Part shown: one piece after another, positions 33,274-43,969 of the stretch | How the letters are laid out: every line of letters starts with the position of its first letter | How positions within the stretch are numbered: the first letter of the stretch is position 1 | Notes under the pieces: model-generated | Database searches by the model: none | Seen by the model: only the letters and a program-made list of their open reading frames with translations | Told to the model about the DNA's origin: nothing | Assembly (NCBI GenBank): GCA_000230935.2 | Contig: AGIQ01000002.1 | Coordinates: 558,001 to 622,000 of the forward strand | Direction: 5' to 3' | Source of the DNA: Mycolicibacterium rhodesiae JS60 | GTDB lineage: Bacteria; Actinomycetota; Actinomycetes; Mycobacteriales; Mycobacteriaceae | Length of the DNA stretch: 64,000 nucleotides | Made by a program: the position numbers and the translations under genes

Positions 33274-34242
33274 ATGCCAGCAGTTACCGCAGACACGTTG
33301 TCCCTGCCGCGGCTGAGCGCAGCCGCCCCGACCGATACCGAACGGCCCGTCAGGTCCATCACCACCGGACCGCGCGGCTATGAAGGCGAAGGCTTTCCCG
33401 TCGTGCGTGCGTTCGCCGGCGTCGGCGCCGCCGACCTTGATCCGTTCGTGCACATGGACCAGATGGGCGAAGTCGAGTACTCGCCGGGCGAGCCGAAAGG
33501 CACCGACTGGCATCCGCACCGCGGTTTCGAGACGGTCACCTACATGATCGACGGCCGCTTCGCACACCAGGATTCGCACGGTGGTGGTGGTCTGATCGCC
33601 GATGGCGCCACCCAGTGGATGACGGCGGGGTCTGGCATCCTGCACATCGAGACGCCGCCGGCCGAACTCGTCGAAAGCGGAGGCGTCTTCCACGGAATTC
33701 AGCTGTGGGTCAACCTGCCTCGCAAGGACAAGTTCGCGCAGCCGCGCTACCAGTCCATCGAGGGTCCGGCCGTCCGCCTGCTGTCGTCGGCCGACGGCGG
33801 CGCGCTGGTTCGCGTCATCGCCGGTGACGTCGACGGCTGGGCTGGCCCGGGTAGCACACACACTCCGATCACGTTGGCGCACGCGACTATCCAGCCCGGG
33901 GCTCAGCTCAACCTGCCATGGCCGCGCGACTACAACGGGTTGGTGTACGTGCTGTCCGGTTCAGGCGCAGTCGGTCCGATCGGGCACCCGATTCAGCAGG
34001 GGCAGCTCGCGGTCCTGGGTCCCGGTGACCGCATCACGGTGGCGGCCGATCCCAGCCAGGACTCCAATCGAGCGGCCATGGAGGTGCTTCTGTTGGGCGG
34101 CAAGCCGATTCGTGAGCCGGTATTCCAATACGGGCCATTCGTGATGAACTCCAAGTCCGAGATCATTCAGGCGCTCGACGATTTCAACGCCGGCCGGTTC
34201 GGGGCCGTCCCGCCCGGCGCGTTGATGCCGCATCGCGGCTAG
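33274..34242 (+). CDS. Pirin family protein
   Basis: This 322-residue bicupin has the N-cupin metal motif HPHRGFETVTYM followed by H and E ligands (FAHQDSHGGGG, GSGILHIETP). Some pirins act as quercetin dioxygenases, others as redox-sensitive regulators, so the function here is open. It lies 36 bp downstream of ptsI but has its own palindrome. It ends at a hairpin shared with the convergent FUSC gene. Confidence 0.88.
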   Translation: MPAVTADTLSLPRLSAAAPTDTERPVRSITTGPRGYEGEGFPVVRAFAGVGAADLDPFVHMDQMGEVEYSPGEPKGTDWHPHRGFETVTYMIDGRFAHQDSHGGGGLIADGATQWMTAGSGILHIETPPAELVESGGVFHGIQLWVNLPRKDKFAQPRYQSIEGPAVRLLSSADGGALVRVIAGDVDGWAGPGSTHTPITLAHATIQPGAQLNLPWPRDYNGLVYVLSGSGAVGPIGHPIQQGQLAVLGPGDRITVAADPSQDSNRAAMEVLLLGGKPIREPVFQYGPFVMNSKSEIIQALDDFNAGRFGAVPPGALMPHRG

Positions 34243-34255
34243 TGGGCGCGGCGAA

Positions 34256-34304
34256 ATCGACATCAGGGTTGTCAATCGCGCGAAATCGCAGCCCTCATGT
34301 CGAT
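34256..34304. terminator. Bidirectional hairpin between pirin and FUSC genes
   Basis: ATCGACATCAGGGTTG (34256-34271) pairs with CAGCCCTCATGTCGAT (34289-34304) with 14 of 16 matches and a 17-nt loop. It overlaps the end of the FUSC gene. The genes converge, so it likely stops both transcripts. Confidence 0.6.
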
Positions 34305-36469
34305 CTCGTGGTGAGCGGATCGGCAGCCACGGCCGGGGGGTAGGTGAGCTCCAGCTCGCCGATGTTGGCCGCGGCGGTGACAAGCGGCAGTGCCGCCGAT
34401 ACCGCCAGGTCGCCCGTACCCGCCTCGGCTCGCAGTGCGGGCACCAGATCGTCACTGATCGGGGAGGTATCTTTCAGCGCTTCTGTCCCGCCGAGCGAGC
34501 CGTCGAACCGGGAGCATAGCGCGTCGGCATGAGCCTCGAGCACCGCCCGCGCCCTCGGATACACCCCCAGCGGTGGTGGCACGATGTCGGCGATCAAATC
34601 GGCGGCAGCGCGTAGCCGCACCGCGCGGCTGGCTGACCGCACCACGGGAGCGCGGGAGTCCGTCGGTCCGCCGTTTTCCGAAAGATATTGGCGCACAGCA
34701 TCATCCAATGTCCGAGACACCGTCAACGCATCATGGCTGAGCGCGTTCACCTGGTTCTCGGCCTGCTCGAAGGCGCCGCGGGTGACCCGCAGGACCGCGG
34801 CCCGCAGATACTGGGAGCCGACCTCGCGCACGGCGTCGATGGCCTGCTGCACGGCGGTCTTGATCCCGCGCGGCCACAGCAGAAGTGAGACGACCACGCC
34901 CACCGACGCGCCCACCACGACGTCCTCGATCCGGATCAGGCCGACGGCCCAGCCGCTCGGGACGATCAGGTTGAACACGATCAGCACCATCATCGTGAAC
35001 GCGGCCTGGCTGGCGGTGAACGAACCGATCTCGGGCACATAGGCCGAACCGAAGGCGACCATCGGCAACAACACCCACATCACAAGGGGGTCGGTGCCGA
35101 GCAGTTCGATGATGACCGCGCCCAGGACGAAGCCGATCACCGTGCCGGTCACTGCCCGCACGACCGTCGTGCCGGTGGTCAGCGCGCTGCTGCGCAGCAC
35201 CGACAACGCACCGAGGACCACCCAGAATCCGTGTTGCACCGGGAACACGAACGTGACGAGTACGGCCAGCGCCAAGCCCAGCCCGGTCCGCACGCTGTTG
35301 CGGGCCGTGACCGAACGGGTCGCCAGATGCCCCGTCGTCAGCGCGGTAAAGGCCTCGGTCTCGGAGTAGACCCGCTCGGCGATGCCCGTCTCCGGCAACC
35401 GTCGCCCCAGCACCCGCGCCCATACCGGCCGGGCGTCGGCCGCCGCGGCGCTGGCGATCAGCCGCCCGGTGACCCCGACCGCCGCGCCGATGGTGCGCCG
35501 GTTCAGCAGGGTGCGCCCCAGCGCGACGGCTTCGTCGTCGTCGGGCTCGGCGAGGATGTCGACGATGTCCTGGCGGTAACTGCCGATCGCGATCGTGCGC
35601 AGGTTCGCCGACGCCTCGGCCAGCTGCGCGCGTTCGGCGGTTCGGGCGCCGGGCCGGGTGATCTGCAGGACCTGGGCGCAGTCCCGCAGCACCCGCACCA
35701 CCGGCCCGCACATCAGACCGAGTAGCTGGCCGGTGTCGTCGGTGACCCGATCGCAGATCCACTGCAGGTCATCGACCACGCGCACGAGTGCGCGACTGCC
35801 CGCGGTCAGCGCCACCGGCCGGTAGGCCGCCCCGAGGAAGTTGGCGCGCAGGGCGTCCATTGCCGCGGTCACATCGGCGGCGGATGCGGTGCCCTCGATC
35901 CGGTCGGCGAGCACCGCGCAGACGGCGGCCGCATGCTGGCGTAGCTCGCCGTGGTGGCGCGGGGGGAAGAGGAAGAGCGCGGCGGGCACGCAGATCAGCA
36001 GTGCGATCAGCCAGCCGAACAGCCGCTCACCGAGTGGGCCCACCGGCGTGCAGACCGGGAGCACGAACGTCAGCAGGGTGGCCCGCTGCCCGGCGGCGAC
36101 GACCTCGCTGAGCACGCCGGAGAACGTGACGGCCACCCCGATGACGAACATCAGCGTGACCGCCAACCAGGGGATCGGCGCGGCCAGGGTGCCCAGGCTG
36201 ATCAACACCGCGCCGTTGAGGCCCAGACCGCCGTAGGCAACGGCCCGCGCATTCATGTTGCCGGGGAAGTCGGTGACGATCAGCAGCGCGATCGACCCGA
36301 AGATCGTGAACAACGGGGTCTGCGATCCGCCGCCGACGGTGAAGCTGACCGCGGCCGCTGTCGGGACGACAATCGCCGCGCGCAGGGCGCGGCGCGCGCC
36401 GTCGTTCTCGGGGTCGCGGGTCCGCACCCGTTCCGCCGCCCGATGCCACAGCCCGGCTGGGGTCAGCAC
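34295..36469 (-). CDS. FUSC-family (aromatic acid / fusaric acid type) membrane exporter
   Basis: This 724-residue protein has two sets of about five or six TM helices (about residues 25-165 and 400-540), each followed by a soluble helical domain, the layout of FUSC/YccS proteins. A GTG at 36469 is the first usable start after the TetR stop at 36495. The substrate is unknown. The TetR gene is directly upstream on the same strand (25 bp gap) and probably controls it. Confidence 0.82.
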   Translation of the reverse strand: MLTPAGLWHRAAERVRTRDPENDGARRALRAAIVVPTAAAVSFTVGGGSQTPLFTIFGSIALLIVTDFPGNMNARAVAYGGLGLNGAVLISLGTLAAPIPWLAVTLMFVIGVAVTFSGVLSEVVAAGQRATLLTFVLPVCTPVGPLGERLFGWLIALLICVPAALFLFPPRHHGELRQHAAAVCAVLADRIEGTASAADVTAAMDALRANFLGAAYRPVALTAGSRALVRVVDDLQWICDRVTDDTGQLLGLMCGPVVRVLRDCAQVLQITRPGARTAERAQLAEASANLRTIAIGSYRQDIVDILAEPDDDEAVALGRTLLNRRTIGAAVGVTGRLIASAAAADARPVWARVLGRRLPETGIAERVYSETEAFTALTTGHLATRSVTARNSVRTGLGLALAVLVTFVFPVQHGFWVVLGALSVLRSSALTTGTTVVRAVTGTVIGFVLGAVIIELLGTDPLVMWVLLPMVAFGSAYVPEIGSFTASQAAFTMMVLIVFNLIVPSGWAVGLIRIEDVVVGASVGVVVSLLLWPRGIKTAVQQAIDAVREVGSQYLRAAVLRVTRGAFEQAENQVNALSHDALTVSRTLDDAVRQYLSENGGPTDSRAPVVRSASRAVRLRAAADLIADIVPPPLGVYPRARAVLEAHADALCSRFDGSLGGTEALKDTSPISDDLVPALRAEAGTGDLAVSAALPLVTAAANIGELELTYPPAVAADPLTTRST

Positions 36470-36494
36470 AATCCGCCGATGAACTCGGCGGCGT

Positions 36495-37055
36495 TCACCG
36501 CGGCACGCTGGCGAAACTGCCCTGATCCAGCGCGTCGAGCATGTAGCGGGCGATCCAGCTGAACATCCCCGGCTCGCGCGGCAGCGTGGCCTGCTCGTAG
36601 CCGACAAAGACGTAGACCGCCCAGGAGGCGTAGACCTCGGCCTGGCGCGCGTCGTCGACGATCTCTATCGCCGAGTCGTAGAGGATCTTGTGTCGCGCCC
36701 GGTCGACCTCGGTCTGCACCGCGAGCACGTGCGGGTCCACCGAGCTCCAGGAACGGATGGCGGCTTCGGCTCCGTGCGGCAGCGACAGCCCGACCTGGAT
36801 GATCGCCTCGATACGACGGCGCGGCTCGGAGACCTCGCGGATCGCGCTGATCAGGCGGATCGTCCGATCCTGGACCCAGTACGAAACCAGATCTCGGGTG
36901 TAGGCCGGCCAACTGGAGAAGTAGTGATAGAACGACCCGGTCGTCACGCCGAGCCGATTACACACTTCGGCAAGTTTGAGTCCGCCGTAACCCACGTCTG
37001 CGAGAACCTCGAGGCCGGTCTCGAAATACGCCTCTCGGTTGGCAACGGTGGCCAT
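36495..37055 (-). CDS. TetR-family regulator (Rv0144-like)
   Basis: This 186-residue protein has the HTH LKLAEVCNRLGVTTGSFYHYF and a C-terminal helical domain. The ATG at 37055 begins the conserved helix (ATVANREAYFETGLEVL). It precedes the FUSC exporter and is divergent from the ALDH gene; the 150-bp gap may hold its operator, but I saw no strong dyad there. Confidence 0.87.
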   Translation of the reverse strand: MATVANREAYFETGLEVLADVGYGGLKLAEVCNRLGVTTGSFYHYFSSWPAYTRDLVSYWVQDRTIRLISAIREVSEPRRRIEAIIQVGLSLPHGAEAAIRSWSSVDPHVLAVQTEVDRARHKILYDSAIEIVDDARQAEVYASWAVYVFVGYEQATLPREPGMFSWIARYMLDALDQGSFASVPR

Positions 37056-37205
37056 GCCACAAGACGATAGTGCGCTGCCCTGGCACGGTGACCGTGACGT
37101 GCAGGATCGTGACCAAGTTTCACGCCGATCCGCTGCCAGGCCAGCTGTGACGGCACCCCGGCGATCGGGCAAGCTGGACTCATCGGATCGATTCGAGGAG
37201 TTGTC

Positions 37206-38606
37206 ATGACCGTCCAGATCACCAACGACCAGGCCACCCGGGGGGATGCCGCGGGCGTGCTGGCCGACGTGCGCCGAGTTTTCAACAGTGGCCGCACCCG
37301 CTCGCTGACGTGGCGGACCGAGCAGCTGCGCGCCGTGGAGCGGATGTGCGAAGAGCGGGAACCGGAGATCGCCGAGGCGTTGGCCAGCGATCTGGGCCGG
37401 TCGTCATTCGAGGCGTGGCTCGGCGACATCGGCTCGACGAAAGCCGAGGCCGCTTTCGCCCGCAAACACCTGAAGAAATGGGTGAAGCCGCAGCGGTATG
37501 CGCTTCCGCTGGCGCAGCTGCCGGGCAAGGGCTGGGTGCAGTACGACCCGCTGGGCGTGATCCTGGTGATCGGGCCGTGGAACTACCCGTTCTATCTGTG
37601 TATGGCGCCGGTAGTAGCCGCGATCGCGGCCGGAAACGGCATGGTCATCAAGCCGTCGGAGTTGGCGCCGGCCACCTCGGCGCTGATCGCGCGACTGGTT
37701 CCGGAATACCTGGACTCGGAGGCCATCCGGGTGGTCGAGGGTGACGCCGCGGTCACCCAGGATCTGATGGCGCAAGGTTTCGACCACGCCCTGTTCACCG
37801 GCGGCACCGAGATCGGCCGCAAGATCATGGCCGCCGCGGCGCCGACGCTGACGCCGGTGACGCTGGAATTGGGCGGGAAGAGCCCGGTGGTGGTGCTCGC
37901 CGACGCCGACCTCGACGTGGCGGCCCGCCGGATCGCCTGGATCAAGATGCTGAACTCGGGGCAGACGTGCATCGCCCCGGACTATGTGTTGGCCGACCGC
38001 ACGATCGCCAAGGAACTCGCTGACAAGATCGTCGCGACGATCGCCCAGTTCCGCGCGGAGGAGAAGGACCCGTCGCTGCGGATCGTCAACGAGCGGCAGT
38101 TCGATCGGCTGGTCTCCCTGATCAGCGCGACCAGCGGCACCGTTGTCACCGGTGGCGGCTCGGATCGGTCGGCGCTGCGGATCGAGCCGACGGTGATCGT
38201 CAACCCGGCAGCTGACGATCCGGTGATGTCCGACGAGATCTTCGGGCCGATCCTTCCGATCATCGCGGTGGATTCGCCAGACGCGGCCGTCGCATTCGTC
38301 AACGCCCGGCCCAAGCCGTTGGCACTGTACGTCTTCACGGCCTCCCAGCCGGTGGCCCGGAACCTCGTCGACCGGATGCCGTCCGGTGGCGCGGTGGTCA
38401 ACCATGTGGCGGTTCACTGCCTTGTCCCGCAACTTCCGTTCGGCGGTGTCGGGGCCAGTGGCATGGGTGCGTATCACGGGAAGTGGGGTTTCGAGGCGCT
38501 AAGCCATCGACGCGCCGTGTTGGCTAAATCGACCAAATTGGACTTGAAACTCATGTACCCGCCTTACACTGATCGCGCGATCAGGCTCATGCGTAAAGTG
38601 ATGTAG
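37206..38606 (+). CDS. Aldehyde dehydrogenase (Rv0147-like)
   Basis: This 466-residue NAD(P)-dependent class 3-type ALDH has IGPWNYPFYLCMAP, the general-base Glu in LELGGKSP and the catalytic Cys in SGQTCIAPDYV. GGAG lies upstream of the ATG. Class 3 enzymes oxidise fatty and aromatic aldehydes to acids. There is no C-terminal membrane anchor clear enough to call. Confidence 0.9.
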   Translation: MTVQITNDQATRGDAAGVLADVRRVFNSGRTRSLTWRTEQLRAVERMCEEREPEIAEALASDLGRSSFEAWLGDIGSTKAEAAFARKHLKKWVKPQRYALPLAQLPGKGWVQYDPLGVILVIGPWNYPFYLCMAPVVAAIAAGNGMVIKPSELAPATSALIARLVPEYLDSEAIRVVEGDAAVTQDLMAQGFDHALFTGGTEIGRKIMAAAAPTLTPVTLELGGKSPVVVLADADLDVAARRIAWIKMLNSGQTCIAPDYVLADRTIAKELADKIVATIAQFRAEEKDPSLRIVNERQFDRLVSLISATSGTVVTGGGSDRSALRIEPTVIVNPAADDPVMSDEIFGPILPIIAVDSPDAAVAFVNARPKPLALYVFTASQPVARNLVDRMPSGGAVVNHVAVHCLVPQLPFGGVGASGMGAYHGKWGFEALSHRRAVLAKSTKLDLKLMYPPYTDRAIRLMRKVM

Positions 38607-38915
38607 AGTCTCAAAATCGTCGGTAGCAAACACGTCTTCAGTCCCCTATAACCTATTGAACGGGGACTCTTACGCGCAAATGCAATCTCAGCGAATTCTT
38701 ATGCGGAATTCCATTTCCAAAGGGTTTGCCGGGGCTGCAGCTATCCGATATGCGAATAGAAACCCGCAGGTTGTGCACGGATCACGGGCCAAAGCGACGC
38801 TGTGGCAACGGATTCCGCAGGTGGGTTTGAATATGAGCGGAATTCTAATTTAGATCTCGTGAGCAAATGTCGTCGGCCGTCAAAATTTCCCCGTTGGTTG
38901 TGGCACAATTTCACC
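38607..38915. other. 309-bp AT-richer gap with one hairpin
   Basis: No convincing gene is seen. AGTCCCC (38640-38646) and GGGGACT (38662-38668) form a 7-bp stem with a 15-nt loop, 34 bp after the ALDH stop, and may end that transcript. GCGGAATTC occurs twice (near 38704 and 38837). The base composition is lower in GC than the surroundings. Confidence 0.5.
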
Positions 38916-39548
38916 GTGCCGCATACAGCGAGTCGGGGCCCGGGTCGCCCCCCAGCAGCTAAGGCCGCGGAAACACGCGAGCGCATCATGCGCGCCGCCC
39001 GCGAGGTGTTCAGCGAATTGGGTTACGACGCTGCCACCTTTCAGGCAATCGCCATCCGTGCTGACCTGACCAGACCCGCCATCAACCACTACTTCGCCAG
39101 CAAACGGCTGCTTTATCAAGAGGTAGTGGACCAGACCAACGCCTTGGTCATCGAGGCCGCTGTCCAGCAGTCGCAGCGTGAGGGGACGCTGGCCGGACGG
39201 ATCCGTGCCTTCATCCAGGCGGTGGTGTCGGCCGAGGGGCAGGATCGCTCGGTTGCTGCGTTCCTGGTGACGGCTGTGCTCGAGGCCGAGCGACATCCGG
39301 AGTTGGCCGATTCCAACCATGACTCGCGGGAGTTCACCCGCGGGTACATCAAGGCCGCCATCAAAGACGCCATCGAGACGGGCGAGGTCCGTTCCGACAT
39401 CGATATCGAGGCGGCCGCCGAGATGTTCATGGCCGTGATGTGGGGCCTGGGCTTCTATGCCGGATTCGTGGGTGACAACGAGCGGCTGGTCGCGATCACC
39501 GACCAGTTCCTCGAGCTGCTCAACGGCAAGGCCTGGCACGCCGGCTGA
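38916..39548 (+). CDS. TetR-family regulator
   Basis: This 210-residue protein has a basic N-terminus (SRGPGRPPAAKAAETRERI), the HTH ATFQAIAIRADLTRPAINHYF and a ligand domain with a C-terminal TetR_C-type helix set. The GTG at 38916 was chosen because the preceding codons are not conserved in character. CACAAT at 38904-38909 could be a -10 for a leaderless start. Target unknown; the methyltransferase gene follows. Confidence 0.83.
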   Translation: MPHTASRGPGRPPAAKAAETRERIMRAAREVFSELGYDAATFQAIAIRADLTRPAINHYFASKRLLYQEVVDQTNALVIEAAVQQSQREGTLAGRIRAFIQAVVSAEGQDRSVAAFLVTAVLEAERHPELADSNHDSREFTRGYIKAAIKDAIETGEVRSDIDIEAAAEMFMAVMWGLGFYAGFVGDNERLVAITDQFLELLNGKAWHAG

Positions 39549-39623
39549 GCGCGCGGTGACATGTACCACAGTCACATAGCTTGGCTAAGTTTCTCGGTAC
39601 GATCGTTGTATAACTCTGGCTGA

Positions 39624-40640
<1,017 letters not shown>

Positions 40641-40719
40641 CGCCAACCCGGGTGCCTGCAGCTCCGACTGCCCACGTATACAAGAGTTACGTTCCGCCAG
40701 TCGCAGGAGAGGAAGGCCT

Positions 40720-41583
40720 ATGCCCGGAGTTGTTGATCGAGTCATCGTCGTCACCGGAGCCGGTGGCGGTCTAGGCCGTGAATACGCCCTGACCCTGGCC
40801 CGCGAAGGCGCCAGCGTCGTAGTGAACGACCTCGGCGGCGCGCGCGACGGAACCGGCGCCGGCCACAACATGGCCGACCAGGTGGTCGCCGAGATCAAGG
40901 ACGCCGGCGGCCGCGCGGTCGCCAACTACGACTCCGTCGCCGAGCCCGAGGGCGGCGCGAACATCGTCAAGACCGCGCTTGAGGAGTTCGGCAAGATCGA
41001 CGGCATCGTCAGCAACGCGGGCATCCTGCGCGACGGCACCTTCCACAAGATGCCGTTCGAAAACTGGGATTCCGTGCTCAAGGTCCACCTGTACGGCGGG
41101 TACAACGTCATCCGCGCCGCCTGGCCGCACTTCCGCGAGCAGAGCTACGGCCGCATCGTCGTCGCCACCTCCACCAGCGGCCTGTTCGGCAACTTCGGTC
41201 AGGCCAACTACAGCGCCGCGAAGCTCGGCCTGGTCGGCCTGATCAACACGCTGGCGCAGGAAGGCGCCAAGTACAACATCAAGGCCAACGCCGTCGCACC
41301 GATCGCGGCCACCCGCATGACCGAGGACATCATGCCCAAGGAGGTGCTCGCGAAGCTCACCCCGGAGTACGTCGCGCCGGTGGTCGGCTACCTGTGCACC
41401 GAAGAGGTGCCGGACTCGGCCTCGGTGTTCATCGTCGGCGGTGGCAAGGTGCAGCGCACCGCATTGTTCCAGAACGCGGGCGTCACCTTCGACCATGTGC
41501 CGACTGTCGACGACGTCGCAGCGCAGTGGTCGACCATCGACGATCTGTCCTCGGCCGAGCACGCCAGTTTCAAGCTCGGCTGA
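40720..41583 (+). CDS. Short-chain dehydrogenase, MFE-2 type (Rv0148-like)
   Basis: This 287-residue SDR has TGAGGGLGREYALTLA, NDLGGARDGTG, NAGIL and the catalytic Tyr/Lys in NYSAAKLGLVG. It resembles the 3-hydroxyacyl-CoA dehydrogenase part of peroxisomal multifunctional enzyme 2, so it may act in beta-oxidation of acyl or sterol side chains. AGGAGAGGAAGG precedes the ATG at 40720. Same region as Rv0147-Rv0148. Confidence 0.9.
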   Translation: MPGVVDRVIVVTGAGGGLGREYALTLAREGASVVVNDLGGARDGTGAGHNMADQVVAEIKDAGGRAVANYDSVAEPEGGANIVKTALEEFGKIDGIVSNAGILRDGTFHKMPFENWDSVLKVHLYGGYNVIRAAWPHFREQSYGRIVVATSTSGLFGNFGQANYSAAKLGLVGLINTLAQEGAKYNIKANAVAPIAATRMTEDIMPKEVLAKLTPEYVAPVVGYLCTEEVPDSASVFIVGGGKVQRTALFQNAGVTFDHVPTVDDVAAQWSTIDDLSSAEHASFKLG

Positions 41584-41598
41584 TCTCGTGGCGGCGTG

Positions 41599-42294
41599 AT
41601 GGTTCGCGCGCTCGCGTTCGACGTGTTCGGCACTGTCGTCGATTGGCGCGCGAGCCTCATTGCCGAACTCCACGAATTCGGGAATCAGCAAGGCGTCCAA
41701 CAGGATTGGGAGAAGTTCGCCGACGACTGGCGGGCCGGCTACGTCCCGGCGATGAATCTGGTCCGTCGAGGCGAGCTGCCATGGACGCGGCTGGATGATC
41801 TGCACCGCAGGATCCTCGACGAGTTGCTCCGCCATGCCGGCATCGAAGCGGCGGACGACGACGTCGACCATCTCAACCGGGCGTGGCATCGGCTGGACCC
41901 CTGGCCGGACAGTGTCGCCGGGCTGCACCGGCTCAAGGAACGCTTCACCATCACCACGCTGTCGAACGGCAACGTATCGCTGCTGACCGATATGGCCAAG
42001 CGCGCGGGTCTGCCCTGGGACTGTGTGCTCTCAGCCGAGATCTTCGGCCACTACAAACCCGACCGCGAGGCTTATCTGGGCTGCGCGCAGATTCTGGATG
42101 TGGCGCCCGGCGAGCTGATGTTGGTCGCGGCGCATCCCAGTGACCTGCGGGCCGCCCGCGACGCCGGGCTGCGCACCGCCTATGTCGACCGGCCGCTGGA
42201 ATGGGGACAACCAGGGCGCTATCGGGTGGCGTTCGAGCCCGGCGAATTCGATGTGACCGCAACGGATCTCGTGGATCTGGCCGACAAACTCTAG
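41599..42294 (+). CDS. HAD-family hydrolase, haloacid dehalogenase type II
   Basis: This 231-residue protein has the nucleophile Asp in FDVFGTVVDW, motif II TLSNGN, the Lys in IFGHYKPD and AAHPSDLRAARDAGL. These residues fit L-2-haloacid dehalogenase, although many such proteins act on other substrates. The ATG at 41599 is one codon after a GTG. It is 15 bp after the SDR gene and probably co-transcribed. Confidence 0.87.
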   Translation: MVRALAFDVFGTVVDWRASLIAELHEFGNQQGVQQDWEKFADDWRAGYVPAMNLVRRGELPWTRLDDLHRRILDELLRHAGIEAADDDVDHLNRAWHRLDPWPDSVAGLHRLKERFTITTLSNGNVSLLTDMAKRAGLPWDCVLSAEIFGHYKPDREAYLGCAQILDVAPGELMLVAAHPSDLRAARDAGLRTAYVDRPLEWGQPGRYRVAFEPGEFDVTATDLVDLADKL

Positions 42295-42517
42295 TTACCG
42301 GTGTCCTCGGCAGCCGAGTCGTCCGCATACGGTACCGCCGTGGACAGCACGCCGACGCCGAGACGCAAAAACCAGGTCCGGGATCGCTGAGCACGTGCGC
42401 GCCGGCCAGCAAGGGCGCCGCCAGTAGCACTGCCGCGATCAGGGCGAAGAGCACACCGACGGTGTCGGCGCCGGCCTGCACCCCGGCCAGGAACACCGCC
42501 ACCGCGGCACCGACCAC
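42291..42517 (-). pseudogene. Small membrane protein gene with a frameshift
   Basis: From about 42517 the minus strand reads VVGAAVAVFLAGVQAGAD and then a second hydrophobic stretch (VGVLFALIAAVLLAAPLLAG), followed by SDPGPGF. At a run of five T (42366-42370 as A on plus) the reading must shift to continue as LRLGVGVLSTAVPYADDSA and stop at 42291-42293. The unshifted frame runs on into the HAD gene. A one-base change in the homopolymer, or a sequencing error, explains this. Its start and relation to pntB just upstream are unclear. Confidence 0.4.
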
Positions 42518-42546
42518 ATCGGGACGCGGCGGTTCACCGCACGGTC

Positions 42547-43968
42547 TTACAGCGCGGCGTTGATGTCGTCGACCCGGTCGCGGGCGTCACCGAACAGCAT
42601 CTGGGTGTTCTCCCGGAAGAACAGTGGATTCTGCACGCCGGCGTAACCGGAGGCCATGGACCGTTTGAACACGATGACGTGCTCGGCGTTCCAGACCGTC
42701 AGCACTGGCATACCGGCGATCGGGCTGCTCGGATCTTCTGATGCAGCCGGGTTCACCGTGTCGTTGGCGCCGATCACCAAAACCACCGAGGTGCTGTCGA
42801 AATCGTCGTTGATCTCGTCCATTTCCAGCACGATGTCGTAGGGCACCTTGGCCTCTGCCAGCAGCACGTTCATGTGTCCGGGCAGACGGCCTGCGACGGG
42901 GTGGATACCGAATCGCACGGTGACACCACGCTCGCGCAGCTTGCGGGTCAGTTCGGCCACGCCGTACTGGGCCTGAGCCACGGCCATCCCGTAACCGGGG
43001 GTGATGATCACCGAACTGGCCGAGGACAACAGTTCTGCTGCGCCTTCGGCGTTGATCTCGCGGTGTTCGCCGTAATCCTTGTCCTCGGCGGGGCCGGCTT
43101 CGATTCCGAAACCGCCGGCGATCACCGAGATGAATGAGCGGTTCATGGCCTTGCACATGATGTAGGACAGGTAGGCACCCGAAGAGCCGACCAGGGCGCC
43201 GGTGACGATCAACAGATCGTTGGACAGCAGGAAGCCCGAAGCTGCTGCGGCCCAACCGGAGTAGCTGTTGAGCATCGACACCACGACCGGCATGTCGCCA
43301 CCGCCGATCGAGGCGACCAGGTGCCAGCCCAGCAGCAGTGCCAACACCGTGACGGCGATGAGCAGCCACAGCTGGGGCTCGATGACGAACCAGACGGTGA
43401 GCGCAACGAACAACACCAGGGCGCCGACATTGAGAAAGTTCTTGCCGGGCAACATCAGTGGGGCCGATTTGATGCGCGCCGACAGTTTGAGGTTGGCGAC
43501 GATCGATCCGGTGAAGGTCACCGCACCGATGAACACGCCGATGAAGACCTCGGCGGAGTGGATGCCGAGCATGCCCTCGCTACCCAGCGCTGCGGCCTCG
43601 GCGCCGGCCAGATCGTGTTCGACGTGCAGGTAGCCATTCCAGCCGACCAACACCGCGGCCAGACCGACGAAGCTGTGCAGCAGGGCTATCAGCTCGGGCA
43701 TACCGGTCATCTCGACGACTCGGGCACGCCACAACCCGATGGCGGCACCGATTGCCATCGCGCCGACGAGCAGGCCCAGACCGACCGGCTCGATATGGCG
43801 GGCCAGGGCCAGTGCGATGGTGGCCACCAAAGCGACCACCATGCCGGCCATGCCGAATGTGTTTCCGGCCCGCGAGGTTTCGTGCTTGGACAGCCCGGCC
43901 AGCGCCAGGATGAACAGCAGGGCCGCGACGACGTAGGCCGCGGTCGCGGCCGTTTCCAATGTGAACAA
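42547..43968 (-). CDS. pntB: NAD(P) transhydrogenase subunit beta
   Basis: This 473-residue protein has about eight or nine TM helices and then the NADP(H)-binding dIII domain ([51 protein letters not shown]). With PntA it uses the proton gradient to drive hydride transfer from NADH to NADP+. It starts 1 bp after pntA. Confidence 0.95.
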   Translation of the reverse strand: MFTLETAATAAYVVAALLFILALAGLSKHETSRAGNTFGMAGMVVALVATIALALARHIEPVGLGLLVGAMAIGAAIGLWRARVVEMTGMPELIALLHSFVGLAAVLVGWNGYLHVEHDLAGAEAAALGSEGMLGIHSAEVFIGVFIGAVTFTGSIVANLKLSARIKSAPLMLPGKNFLNVGALVLFVALTVWFVIEPQLWLLIAVTVLALLLGWHLVASIGGGDMPVVVSMLNSYSGWAAAASGFLLSNDLLIVTGALVGSSGAYLSYIMCKAMNRSFISVIAGGFGIEAGPAEDKDYGEHREINAEGAAELLSSASSVIITPGYGMAVAQAQYGVAELTRKLRERGVTVRFGIHPVAGRLPGHMNVLLAEAKVPYDIVLEMDEINDDFDSTSVVLVIGANDTVNPAASEDPSSPIAGMPVLTVWNAEHVIVFKRSMASGYAGVQNPLFFRENTQMLFGDARDRVDDINAAL

Positions 43969-43969
43969 C

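Noticed and set aside
38656..38853. 65-codon plus frame in the gap before a TetR gene
   Set aside because: No Shine-Dalgarno, no recognisable features and unusual composition; it also overlaps the hairpin stem.
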